DNA of 64,000 bases, from assembly GCF_019904295.1 (NCBI RefSeq), contig NZ_CP065360.1, positions 62,001 to 126,000 on the forward strand. Reading direction: 5' to 3'. The DNA comes from Ruegeria sp. SCSIO 43209 (lineage in GTDB: Bacteria; Pseudomonadota; Alphaproteobacteria; Rhodobacterales; Rhodobacteraceae). Shown piece by piece: positions 1-9,348 of this stretch (the first letter of the stretch is position 1; every line of letters begins with the position of its first letter). The notes under the pieces were generated by a model that saw only the letters and a list, made by a program, of their open reading frames with translations, was not told the origin of the DNA and did not search any database. Made by a program: the position numbers and the translations under genes.

Positions 1-216
1 GTAGTCCTCGCCTACAAACGCCTTAAGCGCATCTAAGCTTTCCCAAACCATTACGAAACTGAACTCTCTGGGTGAGTCGGCTCTTGCGGCACCAGGGAGC
101 ACCTGCACGATACCTTTTGTACCTTTCATCAATGGGATCGCCGTTTTATAAAAAAATCGTCCAAACTCTTCCTCTTTACCTGGTTGGGTCACTACTTGAA
201 AAATTCGCATGATCAT
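1..216 (-). CDS. Antibiotic biosynthesis monooxygenase (ABM)-like protein, C-terminus cut by window edge
   Basis: This reading frame is open to the window start and encodes about 72 residues beginning MIMRIFQVVTQPG. The pattern of a short beta strand, 'GKEEEFGRFF', then 'VLPGAARA...FSFVMVWES.DALKAF' resembles the small dimeric ABM/DUF1330-like ferredoxin-fold proteins, where a tryptophan-centred 'VWES' strand is typical. I chose the ATG at 216 because an AGGAGG (plus-strand 225-230) lies 8 nt upstream; an in-frame ATG at 210 is the alternative. Substrate unknown; the fold assignment is tentative. Confidence 0.6.
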   Translation of the reverse strand, partial: MIMRIFQVVTQPGKEEEFGRFFYKTAIPLMKGTKGIVQVLPGAARADSPREFSFVMVWESLDALKAFVGEDY

Positions 217-612
217 TCATCCATCCTCCTTAATAAACGGCTCTTGGATGTATGACTGCCTCTTTTCCCAAGATTATTACACGTTTTGGCACATACTCAG
301 TTTCAGCTCAGAGACCGTGCAGAGTTATATTACCAAGCTCGTCTAAGTTCTGACGTGCCTTGGTCGTCCAAAAAGTCGTTTTAGGCGCATTAGTAAACCT
401 GACATGTGTAAGACATGCAGCGTAGGTCTGTTTGCGCCATTTTTGACCTTCACTGCGGTCTGGATGCTTGGCTGGTCTAACCCTGAAACACTGCTCCAAA
501 ATCAGGTTTCGTAGTTTTCAGATGCTGAGACAACCATGGACTGAAAGATGAGCGAATTACCCAAAAAGCATGCTGCCTTTTCCACGCAAGGAATTTTGCG
601 TTACCAATAGAC
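217..612. other. Intergenic region between divergent genes, no supported gene
   Basis: The 396 bp separate the ABM-like gene (minus) from the first cyclase (plus) and should hold both promoters. Short open frames on the minus strand (308-499, 477-662) have no ribosome binding site that convinces and no recognisable motif. I see no repeat or RNA gene. Confidence 0.5.
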
Positions 613-2328
613 ATGAACGGAGATCGCAGACTTTCCGCAGTGCTCTCGGCCGATGTAGTCAACTACTCAGGCCAGATGAAGGCCGACGAAAATAGGACTC
701 TCAGCGAACTTCGAGTTCTACGCCGAGAGTTATTTGATCCCTTGGTTAGTGATCATCGCGGAAATATCGTGAAGAGGATGGGTGATGGATGGATAGTCGA
801 GTTTAACTCGGTGTCTGACGCGGTGAGATGTGCCCTTGATCTTCAAAGCCAGGTGTCAACTCAGTCCTCACTGAAACTGCGAGTAGGCGTTCATCTTGGA
901 GATGTCGTATTCGACGAAGATGACATTTTCGGCGATGGCATCAATCTATCCGCACGGTTACAAGAGGCTTCCAGCGAAGGGGCTGTGCTAATTTCAGATG
1001 TCGTCCATCGCAGCCTTGACGAGCGCCTCGCCGAGCAATTTCAGCGCGCTGGGGAGCGGCAGTTCAAGAATGCGCCATCACCAATAGAAGTTTTCCAATG
1101 GTCGCCACCAGGTTCTGCCCCACCAAGAGTGACACCAGCCAGCCATGCGACGTCTCGGCTCATCGGCGTCCTGCCCTTTGACAATCTCTCTTCTGATGCC
1201 GATCAGGAGTTTTTTGCCGATGGGATTACCGAAGAGATCATTACCACTCTGTCAAAACTCCCAAACTTACTGGTCGTCGCGCGGAACTCTACATTCGTCT
1301 ACAAGGGTCGCTCCGTTGACGTGAAACAGGTCGGTCTGGAACAGGGTGTCGATCTTGTTCTTGAGGGAAGTGTCCGTCAAAGCGGGAACCGGGTGAGGAT
1401 CACAGCACAGCTGATAGACGCAAAATCCGGAATGCACATTTGGGCAGACCGCTATGATCGCCTAATTGAAGATGTCTTCGAGGTTCAGGATGAAATCGCT
1501 CTTAGAATAGCAACCGAGCTACAAGTCGAACTACTGGCGGGTGAAATGGCCCGTTTCAGAGGCTCTGGGACTACAAACCTGAGTGCTTGGACTGCTCAGT
1601 TACAAGCCGTAGAGGCATCGCGCAAAATAACAAAGGAAGCACAGGCCGACGCTCGTCGATTTGCACAACAGGCTATTGCGCTCGATCCGGGTTACTCGGC
1701 TCCTCATTGTACTTTGGGGTTCATTTGCACTGTCGAAGCAAGACATGGTTTTGTTGCTGACCGGCGTGCCGCGCTAGCAGAGGCTCGTGACTGCGCACAG
1801 CGGGCTCTGGAAATAGACATCTACAACCCGGAGGCTCACGCTATTGCCGGTTTTGCTGATGCAATCGATGGCAAGCTGGTTTCGGCTATCGAGAAGTTCA
1901 ACGAGGCACTAGCGCTAAATCCAAACCACGCTGATGTGGCAGCCAGATTGTCACTCACATTGGGGTTCAATGGGCAGGCAAAGGAAGCCATCCGCGTCGC
2001 ACAACAGGCCATTACCCTCAACCCACACTATCCAGGTTGGTACGCTGGCGTTCTGGGTTTTGCCCTTCGGCTCGACGGTCAATACCAAGAAGCCAAGAAG
2101 GCATTCACCGAGTATGGTCAAAAGGTTGAAGGCTTCGGACACCTCGACCTTGTAATCGTCCATGTAGAGACGGAAAACCTTGATGCCGCTCGCGATGAAG
2201 CAGGGAATGTGATGAAGTTCCGTCCTCAGTTTTCGATATCGGAGTGGGCGAAAACTCAACTTTTTTCTGATCGAGAAAGACTGGAGAAAGACTGCGCATC
2301 GTTGCGTTTGGCCGGTTTACCCGAATGA
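613..2328 (+). CDS. Class III adenylate/guanylate cyclase with TolB-like and TPR C-terminal region
   Basis: A 571-residue protein. Residues ~5-165 are a class III nucleotidyl cyclase homology domain: 'LSADVVNYS' carries the first metal-binding Asp, 'KRMGDGWIVEF' the second Asp region, and 'GDGINLSARLQEA' the Asn/Arg transition-state pair, so the domain looks catalytically intact. From ~185 a TolB-amino-terminal-like segment follows ('IGVLPFDNLSSDADQEFFADGITEEI', read in pieces), then TPR-like helical repeats from ~350 to the end. This architecture (soluble cyclase plus TolB/TPR) is common in rhizobia and roseobacters, where the effector is usually unknown. No transmembrane segment is evident, so it is cytoplasmic. 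It stands alone; a related gene lies at 5173. The ATG at 613 has no strong ribosome binding site. Confidence 0.85.
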   Translation: MNGDRRLSAVLSADVVNYSGQMKADENRTLSELRVLRRELFDPLVSDHRGNIVKRMGDGWIVEFNSVSDAVRCALDLQSQVSTQSSLKLRVGVHLGDVVFDEDDIFGDGINLSARLQEASSEGAVLISDVVHRSLDERLAEQFQRAGERQFKNAPSPIEVFQWSPPGSAPPRVTPASHATSRLIGVLPFDNLSSDADQEFFADGITEEIITTLSKLPNLLVVARNSTFVYKGRSVDVKQVGLEQGVDLVLEGSVRQSGNRVRITAQLIDAKSGMHIWADRYDRLIEDVFEVQDEIALRIATELQVELLAGEMARFRGSGTTNLSAWTAQLQAVEASRKITKEAQADARRFAQQAIALDPGYSAPHCTLGFICTVEARHGFVADRRAALAEARDCAQRALEIDIYNPEAHAIAGFADAIDGKLVSAIEKFNEALALNPNHADVAARLSLTLGFNGQAKEAIRVAQQAITLNPHYPGWYAGVLGFALRLDGQYQEAKKAFTEYGQKVEGFGHLDLVIVHVETENLDAARDEAGNVMKFRPQFSISEWAKTQLFSDRERLEKDCASLRLAGLPE

Positions 2329-2438
2329 ACTCAACGTTTCACTGCGGGAGCTTTGTTTTTTGGTAGAAACCGCTCTTTGTTCAGGTGATGCTAGGATTTT
2401 TAGTCGAGAATACTGAGCGTTAATGGAGGGTGGTTGGG

Positions 2439-3239
2439 ATGGCTGATCCGTTTCAAGATGTAGATGCTGCGGGTGCGGAGTTCATTTCCGCATTTGCCGA
2501 CGCGATGGACGCGCGTCAGGCCGATCCCACAATGGAAAAGATTGTTTCAAACTATCTGGCCAAACTTGAAATTGCCGAAGATAGCCTGACGGTTGAAGTC
2601 GGATGCGGCGCGGGAGCTGTTACGCGCCGTATTGCGAAGAAAACCAACCCCGCGCGCGTCATTGGTTTTGAGCCGTCGGTAGGCTTTGTGACCGAAGCAA
2701 GAGCGCGGGTTGGGGGCCACGACAATGTGGAGTTTGAGGTCGCAGGAGGAGCGTCGCTGCCCCTGGATGATGGCTCGGTTGATAATTTGATAATGCACAC
2801 GGTGCTTACCCATGTGGAAGATCCTGCACCCCTTTTAGCCGAAGCAGCGCGCGTCCTACGTTCGGGAGGGTGTCTCGTGGTGTGTGACGCTGACTTTTCG
2901 AAAGCGTCACTAGGAAACATGCCAGACGATCCTCTGGACGCCTGCGCCAAGATATTTGTTAACGAGTTTGTCACCGACCGATTTGTTGTCGCCAAGCTGC
3001 GCGGCCTGGCCTCAAATGCGGGATTCACAGTTGAAGAGTTCAGTCTTCAAAGCAGAAGTATTCTGGACAATGACCAAATGCTCCCCTGGGTCGAAGAAAC
3101 TGGCAAAGTGCTGATGAAACGCGGTGAAATTGGAGAGGATCTGCACAATGGATTGGTCGCTGAGTATCGCCGTCGTGCAAGAGAACGCACACTTTTTGGC
3201 TATCAGTTATTTGCAACACTGATTGCGAGGCGGCCTTAA
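2439..3239 (+). CDS. Class I SAM-dependent methyltransferase
   Basis: A 266-residue protein with the SAM-binding motif I 'VEVGCGAGAVTRRIA', an acidic 'GFEP' end of strand 2, and the post-I/III elements 'LPLDDGSVDNLIMHTVLTHVEDP' (in two parts) and 'LRSGGCLVVCDADF' seen in the UbiE/Methyltransf_11 group. The small-molecule substrate cannot be inferred. I start at ATG 2439 because GGAGGG at 2425-2430 sits 8 nt upstream; an in-frame GTG at 2430 overlaps that site and is less likely. The gene is followed by a convergent methyltransferase, suggesting unlinked neighbours. Confidence 0.85.
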   Translation: MADPFQDVDAAGAEFISAFADAMDARQADPTMEKIVSNYLAKLEIAEDSLTVEVGCGAGAVTRRIAKKTNPARVIGFEPSVGFVTEARARVGGHDNVEFEVAGGASLPLDDGSVDNLIMHTVLTHVEDPAPLLAEAARVLRSGGCLVVCDADFSKASLGNMPDDPLDACAKIFVNEFVTDRFVVAKLRGLASNAGFTVEEFSLQSRSILDNDQMLPWVEETGKVLMKRGEIGEDLHNGLVAEYRRRARERTLFGYQLFATLIARRP

Positions 3240-3347
3240 ACTCTTGGCATTCGAGTTGCGACGGTAGACAACAGCCAGCCACCAACTTTACTCCATAAGA
3301 TGGTTTAGCGAACGCAGCCGAGGTCAAGTGGCAGTTTTGTAGTACGA

Positions 3348-4160
3348 TCAACCCTTTTTGCGCACCACGACGATAAATTGGGTCATCGAAAAGAAGAAGC
3401 ATCCAACTTTTGCAAGGCCGAACTGCTCGTCAAACCACGATTGCGCCACAGTGGGATCAACATGGTCATTTGCGACAGCGTATTGCTTGATAAGGTGCAT
3501 CATCATGATTGCGAGGCCATCAGGCTTCAACTGATGATCTGTCATTGTGAACGACAAGACATCTTCCACTTGGTCGCCACGCGCTTTGATCAGTGCGGGC
3601 AGTCTTTCCGGGAGGGAACCACTCACAAAGTGCTGGTTCCAGGATGTCAGCATCTTTTGCATTCTGTCGGGCTCTTCGCTGAACCAAATCAAGCTGCCAA
3701 AGTGCAGATCGCTGATGACAAGCCGCCCGCCGGGTTTGACGCACCGCAGCGTGTCAGCCAATGCACCGTCTACGTCTTCGATGTACTCAAAGACCTGCAC
3801 CGAGACGGCCTTGTCAGCACTCTCATCCTCAATGGGCAAGCTATTTGCGGCGCCCGCACGAAACTCCACGTTTGCGTAGTCACTGCACCGTTCTCTTGCG
3901 GCTGCCTTCATATCCTCGCTTGGGTCGATCCCGATGACATAGCCATCCGAGCCGACTGCGCGGGCCAACTCCGCTGTTAACATCCCGTTGCCACAACCGA
4001 CATCCAAAATAGTCTCACCAGGAGCCGGGCACAGCGCATCAAATGAAGCCTGTCTTCGCCGCGTCAATTCAGCTCCTTGATAGGCGATTTCAAGTAATCT
4101 CGTTGTCTCCGCGTCAAACTTAAGCAACTCTCCCCCCTTACAAAGCCCGCAAGTCTCCAA
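3348..4160 (-). CDS. Class I SAM-dependent methyltransferase (UbiE-like fold)
   Basis: Up to 270 residues with motif I 'ILDVGCGNGMLTAELA', the acidic residue in 'VIGIDPSEDM', 'NSLPIEDESADKAVSVQVFEYIED' (two parts) and 'CVKPGGRLVISDLHFGS'. This is a standard Methyltransf_11/25 domain followed by ~90 residues of unknown fold. There is no in-frame ATG near the N-terminus. The likely start is the TTG at 4160, or another TTG at 4127 just after a purine-rich AGGGGGGAG. Substrate unknown. It is convergent with the methyltransferase at 2439 but not closely similar to it. Confidence 0.8.
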   Translation of the reverse strand: METCGLCKGGELLKFDAETTRLLEIAYQGAELTRRRQASFDALCPAPGETILDVGCGNGMLTAELARAVGSDGYVIGIDPSEDMKAAARERCSDYANVEFRAGAANSLPIEDESADKAVSVQVFEYIEDVDGALADTLRCVKPGGRLVISDLHFGSLIWFSEEPDRMQKMLTSWNQHFVSGSLPERLPALIKARGDQVEDVLSFTMTDHQLKPDGLAIMMMHLIKQYAVANDHVDPTVAQSWFDEQFGLAKVGCFFFSMTQFIVVVRKKG

Positions 4161-4348
4161 ACCTTATCAGAAAATGGGTTATCTACGAAAAGCAGGGCGG
4201 ATCATTGAGGCTTGAACATGGATTTACCAAAATAACTGAAGGTGCCGACTGGTATCGACGAATTGGTTAACCTCGGAACGTAAGGGCGCTTCTGCCGCTT
4301 TATTGTCCCAGCTTTTCGCGGCGGCTCGAACTTTAGAACAACATCAAT

Positions 4349-4921
4349 TCAAGGGATGTCGAGGCCGTTCTCTCGTCCGAAATCAGTGTAGAAGGTGTCG
4401 CTGCGGTATCGATTCAATGTGGCTTCGTCTGCTTGTCTGGGGTCGTTGCCAGGGCTTTGAACACCTGTTCCTTCTATGAAGCGGTTCACGAGATTAAAGA
4501 CACCGCACACTTGGATAGCATCGAACAGCGCGCTCTCTGACCAGCCTGCCGCGTAGACCGCGTTTGCGTCGGCTTCTGTCATTCGGGATGGCGAGACGGT
4601 GAGCTTTTCAATGTATGCTAGTAACGGTTTGAGATGATCCTCGATGGGCGCCGTATCGCGGTCTTCCATCAGTGCGTCGATTGTCTCGACCTCAACGCCA
4701 TAGGCTTTGGCGAAAACGATGTGTGCGCCATGGCAATAGGCACAAGCATTCAAGCCCGAGACATAGGCTGCAATCAATTCACGTTGGGCGACCGATAGGT
4801 CGCTCTCTCCCCTCATCACCAAGCTTTCGTACGCACAAAGCGGAGCAAGCTTGTCTGGAAAGGCTTGATAGACACTTCCAAGTGTTGCGTTCTCGGGCAG
4901 AGATGGAAACAGGCGTTTCAT
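4349..4921 (-). CDS. Carboxymuconolactone decarboxylase/AhpD-like peroxidase-related protein
   Basis: A 190-residue protein with the AhpD-type redox core 'LNACAYCHGAHIVFAKAYG': a CxxC followed three residues later by His, as in alkylhydroperoxidase D-like proteins. Flanking helices ('ELIAAYVSGLN', 'LLAYIEKLTVSPSRM') match the 'uncharacterised peroxidase-related enzyme' subgroup. It probably reduces peroxides or quinone-like oxidants using the Cys pair. No partner reductase is next to it. Confidence 0.8.
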   Translation of the reverse strand: MKRLFPSLPENATLGSVYQAFPDKLAPLCAYESLVMRGESDLSVAQRELIAAYVSGLNACAYCHGAHIVFAKAYGVEVETIDALMEDRDTAPIEDHLKPLLAYIEKLTVSPSRMTEADANAVYAAGWSESALFDAIQVCGVFNLVNRFIEGTGVQSPGNDPRQADEATLNRYRSDTFYTDFGRENGLDIP

Positions 4922-5172
4922 TCAATTCTCTTTCAGTCTTGCTTTGGATAACTTCGTCTCAAAGTGAGAAGCCAACGTTGTTTAGACAACCTTAAACCAA
5001 ACCGGGGTCCGAAGGGAGATTCTGTTGGAATACTTCGAACGGCCGGTTTTCCTGACGACTTCCGTGTTGCTAACAAAGCCGACCTTCGCTGCATCGCTGT
5101 GATGATGTATCGAAGTCGAACTGTCCGCTTTCAAAAGATGACAATGCTTGAACGTTGTCTTAACCTCGCTTT

Positions 5173-6825
5173 ATGAAAGCTCGCCTTGCTGTGATCTTGA
5201 TGGCCGACCTGGTCGGCTATACGTCTGCGATGGAGGCGGATCAGTCGCACGCAATCGGACTGGTCCGCGAACTTCGGGATAAAATACTGGAACCAGAGGC
5301 GGTACAAAGAGGCGGCGAGATACTGAAGCGCTTGGGTGATGGATGGATAATTGCCTTTCCTTCAGTATCAGCGGCAATCGAAACCGCTCAGTTTGTGCAG
5401 TTGGCCTTGGTCGACCATGAGAAAATCAGGCTTAGGATGGCTGCGCATCTCGGGGAAATTGTTCAAGACGAGGCCGACATGTATGGTGCCGGTATAAACA
5501 TCACCGCACGCCTGCAAACCGAGGCTCCACCCGGTGGTGTAATGATCTCCGAAGACCTTAAGCGGCAGTTGGACGAAAAGCTTTCAGCGGGCTTCAGCGA
5601 TGCGGGTAGATTCGATTTAAAGAACCTTGCCAATCCTGTGAATGGGTTTCAATGGCGGCCCGCCACACAGCGTGAAATTGAACTCACCGAATTGCCTTCC
5701 ATTGCAGTCGAGCCGGTCACAAGTGCTCCCGAAACGAGAGAGACGCTTGAGGTTTGCGCTGACCTGCAGGAGCAGTTGGTTCACAGTCTTTCTCGCCGCA
5801 CTGGTGTGCGTGTAATTGCAACAGATTCAGCATCCGAGACCAAAGCAACTTACAGCCTGAGGTGCAGGTTGCGCTGCCGGGAGAGCCAAGCAAAGATATC
5901 GTCCAGCCTTACCCGATTGGGCGATGGACAGGTAACTTGGTCGCGCTTCTTAAACGGAGATTCTGAGGATTTGTTTGAATTAAGCGATCGGGCTGCAGAA
6001 CAGCTGTCAGACGATTTACGTCTGCAGATCAATGCGTTTGACGGTGACCGGCTTAATAATATTCCAGACGATCAATTGAGCCCTAGTGAGTTGAGATCCC
6101 GAGCGGCAATGCTGTTTTACCGTGCCACCGTCGAGGACTATAATCATGCGGGTAAATTACTGGAGCGAGCGCTTGGACTTGATCCCGAGAACGGGTCCGG
6201 GCTTGCAATGTGGTGTGAAGCCAAACTCTACCCCCTAGAAGCATGCTATCGCGAGGCTGATCCCGATTTGCGTGTGCGGATCATTGAATCTTCGAACAAG
6301 GCCGTTCAAGCTGCGCCTCGCTCTGACTACTGCTGGTATACGCGGGCGCAGGTACGCGCGCGCCTCGCGGGTGATCTGAATGGCGCCCGGAAGGACATTG
6401 ATAGGATTTTCCGACTCAATCCCAGCTACGTTTTGGGTATGGAGGCGAGTGGTTACACCGAAGTCATTGCCGGCAACTGGGTAGCTGCTCGGAATAGTTT
6501 AGCGAAGGCCGTGAGTCGTTCCAGCGAGGATCCGTTTCTTCCGTACCGGCTTTATCCACTTTCGATTGCCCACATGATGACGGGTGATAAGCAACTCGCT
6601 ATCGACGCAATTTCAGACGCAACTGAAATGCGCCCCTACTGCAGACACTTCTGGTTAGTGAAGTCGTGGATACTTAGGAAGTCAGGAATACTCTCCAAAG
6701 CGGAAACTGCAGCAGAACGTGCGGAAGCGCTGTCAGAAAAGGCGGATATTCTCGCACAAAATCTTCATCTGCCTGACCACATCAGAGAGGCGATAGGGTT
6801 GCCAAGCAAACCAATCCAAGCATAG
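5173..6825 (+). CDS. Class III adenylate/guanylate cyclase with TPR-like C-terminus
   Basis: A 550-residue paralogue of the protein at 613. The N-terminal cyclase domain (~3-165) keeps the first metal Asp in 'MADLVGYTS', 'KRLGDGWIIAF', and 'GAGINITARLQ' with the Asn/Arg pair, so activity is plausible. The TolB-like middle segment (~175-290) is much more degenerate than in the first gene, and the rest (~310-540) is helical TPR-like repeat ('AGKLLERALGLDPENG', 'LAGDLNGARKDIDRIFRLNP'). Soluble. The different middle part suggests the two cyclases respond to different partners. Confidence 0.83.
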   Translation: MKARLAVILMADLVGYTSAMEADQSHAIGLVRELRDKILEPEAVQRGGEILKRLGDGWIIAFPSVSAAIETAQFVQLALVDHEKIRLRMAAHLGEIVQDEADMYGAGINITARLQTEAPPGGVMISEDLKRQLDEKLSAGFSDAGRFDLKNLANPVNGFQWRPATQREIELTELPSIAVEPVTSAPETRETLEVCADLQEQLVHSLSRRTGVRVIATDSASETKATYSLRCRLRCRESQAKISSSLTRLGDGQVTWSRFLNGDSEDLFELSDRAAEQLSDDLRLQINAFDGDRLNNIPDDQLSPSELRSRAAMLFYRATVEDYNHAGKLLERALGLDPENGSGLAMWCEAKLYPLEACYREADPDLRVRIIESSNKAVQAAPRSDYCWYTRAQVRARLAGDLNGARKDIDRIFRLNPSYVLGMEASGYTEVIAGNWVAARNSLAKAVSRSSEDPFLPYRLYPLSIAHMMTGDKQLAIDAISDATEMRPYCRHFWLVKSWILRKSGILSKAETAAERAEALSEKADILAQNLHLPDHIREAIGLPSKPIQA

Positions 6826-7212
6826 AGGCCTAAATGGGTTACGAGTGCTTAGGTTTGGAACCGAACTGCAGCTATGCATCTTGTTGTTGCCCTTTGATAG
6901 TCTAATGCAACTTAAACTAAGACCTGCCACCCACAGGAAGCCTCCAGCACAAAGATGCGTATTTAATCAGGGCAGGGGCACCAGATCTGACGTTAACGCG
7001 CTCCGCCGCATTCGGTTCTTTGGGCTAAAAAATTAGCCCTTCGCTGCAGTTTTCTACAGCGACCGTATTGCGGACTTTTGCCTACCTTCGTAGCCCTCCC
7101 ACCAACGGCAGCTCTAGGGAGGCACAGTAAAAAGATTGCTTGTGAGAGCCAACGCCACGTGAGCCAAAAAGCGAGAGCGGTCTGTTCTGAGAAAGACCGA
7201 TTGTTGACAGTG
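6826..7212. other. Intergenic region between convergent genes
   Basis: The 387 bp lie between the end of the cyclase (plus) and the end of a GNAT gene (minus). Open frames here (6845-7036, 7078-7320) lack motifs and plausible starts. I could not identify a clear stem-loop terminator, repeat or RNA. Confidence 0.4.
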
Positions 7213-7803
7213 TCAAGACAGCGACTTCACGAGGAGAACCCAGTTTTCAGTTTCAGTGTCCCAGCCGTCTTTGACGCATGGGGCTTTGTCCAACTCAGAG
7301 TATCCTTTTCTCTCGTATAAACGTCTTGCTCCCACGTTTTCATCGGCGACAATAACACTCATTTTGTTGTACCCCGCGTCGCGGGCTATGTCGTCAGCGA
7401 CATCAAGTAACTTCGATCCGAGTCCCTGACCACGGTTCTCTGGGTAGCAAGCCAGAACATTCACATACCAGCTGTCCAACGCTTTGTTTTCCAGTTCCTG
7501 CAAGGGACGGAACAAGGCTGGGAAGTCATCTCCAAATTCTTCTGGTTCTGATCCGATACCATAGCCTGTCAAGCCAGCAACCGCCCCGTTTCCAAAGTCA
7601 ATTACGACCACTTGCCCCTCTCGTGCCTTTTCAGCCTGTCGCGCGCGACCGACGGCCCAAGGGTCCTCGCCATCTTGTGCCAGCCCGGTCCAGACATGGA
7701 GCGGCAGGCCTTCGCCTGCAAAGTTCACCAAGTCCGCAAGTGCATGAGCATCAGTTTCAACGGCCAATCGCAAGGGCTTTTCAAGTGGTATCACGTCTCG
7801 CAC
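7213..7803 (-). CDS. GNAT family N-acetyltransferase
   Basis: A 196-residue protein with the acetyl-CoA-binding P-loop region 'NVLACYPENRGQGLGSKLLDVADDIAR', where the R/Q-x-x-G-x-G/A signature reads RGQGLG, followed by 'NVGARRLYERKGYSEL', the usual C-terminal GNAT helix-strand. Substrate unknown. It starts 10 bp after the stop of the other GNAT gene at 7814-8299 on the same strand, so the two are probably co-transcribed. Confidence 0.85.
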   Translation of the reverse strand: MRDVIPLEKPLRLAVETDAHALADLVNFAGEGLPLHVWTGLAQDGEDPWAVGRARQAEKAREGQVVVIDFGNGAVAGLTGYGIGSEPEEFGDDFPALFRPLQELENKALDSWYVNVLACYPENRGQGLGSKLLDVADDIARDAGYNKMSVIVADENVGARRLYERKGYSELDKAPCVKDGWDTETENWVLLVKSLS

Positions 7804-7813
7804 TCCAAAGAAT

Positions 7814-8299
7814 TTAAAGCTTCATAGACATCTCATGCCAAGTCATTCCTCCATGGTCGGAAGTCGATGGCTGCAAATAGCTGTATCCAAATCGCTCATA
7901 CAGTGGGACGTGATGCTCTTTGCAAATAAGGAAGATCGCCGATTTACCCACTTTTCCCATGCGGTCGACGAATTCAGTCATCAATGCCCGCGATAGGCCC
8001 CTTCCCTGATGGGCAGGATCAACGACGACAGACATAATGACGACATTCGGAGCGTCGGGATCATGCCCCACAAGCTCCTTAAATTCCTCATCAGACATTT
8101 CGACGTCATGGGAACATCCGCAATTGATAAAGCCAACGATCTCGCCTTGTTCTTCAAGAATGAGGAAACCATCGGGATATTCCTCAATCCTCTTGGATAT
8201 CTTTTTGAGGGTCGCTGCTTCGTCGCCTTCATAGGCAGCAGTTTCGATCTCAAAGCATCGAGTTGCGTCGGAAGGTTTGGCGTTTCGGAACGTGCTCAT
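7814..8299 (-). CDS. GNAT family N-acetyltransferase
   Basis: A 161-residue protein starting MSTFRNAKPSDATRCFEIE, which is the normal GNAT N-terminus; an upstream in-frame ATG at 8404 would add 35 residues unlike the family. The CoA loop is 'VVDPAHQGRGLSRALMTEFV' (QGRGLS). The pattern 'SVVVDP' before the loop and 'LYERFGYSYLQPS' after it resembles the arylalkylamine N-acetyltransferase-like subgroup. First gene of a two-gene GNAT unit. Confidence 0.82.
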   Translation of the reverse strand: MSTFRNAKPSDATRCFEIETAAYEGDEAATLKKISKRIEEYPDGFLILEEQGEIVGFINCGCSHDVEMSDEEFKELVGHDPDAPNVVIMSVVVDPAHQGRGLSRALMTEFVDRMGKVGKSAIFLICKEHHVPLYERFGYSYLQPSTSDHGGMTWHEMSMKL

Positions 8300-8504
8300 G
8301 CACGTGACACTAAGCGCGTTGGGGCAAGTTGCATAGCCGCCATTGGTTGGGCGCACAGCATTTGGTGCTTTGGGCTCAATCCAGACCCAAGCTGCGGAAT
8401 CCACGATTGACGGCTAAGCGGGACAGGGCTCTTGTTCGCTGCTCTATTTGAATTTCATGTGATACGATGACCACCTAGCAACTATAGCGAGGGAGTATTT
8501 TGAC

Positions 8505-9209
8505 GTGGGTGGAAAAGTCTGTGTGATCATCGGCTTTGGGCCGGGCCTCGGGACCGCGTATGCCGAAGTATTCAAGAGAGCCGGGTATGACCTCGCGCTT
8601 CTAAGCAGGTCGGGCGCGGGTACAAGCGGAGACGGTGCGTCTGGTCCGGTTGTGAAGACCTTTGCCTGTGACGCTGGACACCCGGACAGTCTCAAGGCGG
8701 CATTGCAATCAGTCCAGAGCGAACTTGGCCAGATTGACGTTTCGATTTACAACGCTGACCTCGCTCAATTCGGCACGCTCGATGAAGTGTCGGAAACTCA
8801 ATTCGAGCAAAGCTGGCGCGTAGGCGCATTAGGTCTATTTGCGACGGCCAAGCTTCTCGGGCCGCAAATGTCTGAGCGCGGTTCAGGCACAATTATTGTG
8901 TCAGGAGCCACTGCGGCACTTCGAGGCAACCTTTGGACAACGGCGTTTGCGCCATCCAAGTCCGCCCAGCGTGTCTTAGCGAACGCTCTCGCGAAACAAC
9001 TAGGCCCGAAAGGCGTTCATGTGGCATACATTGTTATCGATGGCGTAATCGATACGGAGGACACTCGGACGAACTTCGCGCCAAACGAACCGGACGAGTT
9101 CTTTATCAATCCCGTGCATATTGCAGAAGCTGCGTTAATGCTCGCACACCAAGACAAATCGGCATGGACCTTCGAGCTCGACATTCGCCCGTTCGGAGAG
9201 AAGTGGTAG
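8505..9209 (+). CDS. SDR family oxidoreductase-like protein, catalytic Tyr replaced by Phe
   Basis: A 234-residue Rossmann protein. The cofactor loop is 'IIGFGPGLGTAYAEVF', and the catalytic-loop Ser is present in 'IIVSGATAALRG'. In place of the YxxxK motif the sequence reads 'FAPSK': Lys is kept but Tyr is Phe. I recall the same substitution in a conserved SDR subgroup with 'HVAHVVIDG'-type C-termini, here 'HVAYIVIDGVIDT'. It may bind NAD(P) without classical dehydrogenase chemistry. The start is GTG at 8505, with GGAG at 8492-8495 upstream. Confidence 0.8.
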   Translation: MGGKVCVIIGFGPGLGTAYAEVFKRAGYDLALLSRSGAGTSGDGASGPVVKTFACDAGHPDSLKAALQSVQSELGQIDVSIYNADLAQFGTLDEVSETQFEQSWRVGALGLFATAKLLGPQMSERGSGTIIVSGATAALRGNLWTTAFAPSKSAQRVLANALAKQLGPKGVHVAYIVIDGVIDTEDTRTNFAPNEPDEFFINPVHIAEAALMLAHQDKSAWTFELDIRPFGEKW

Positions 9210-9348
9210 GACAGCTGATGGGTAATTTGCCGCTTCGCGGACATAACTGCCGTTAGAATTATTGTCGACAATAACAAACTGAACGAATGGTTTTGGCTTT
9301 TGCCGTGTGTGAGTCATATTCGACAGCGAAACGCATTCGGAACGCGCC

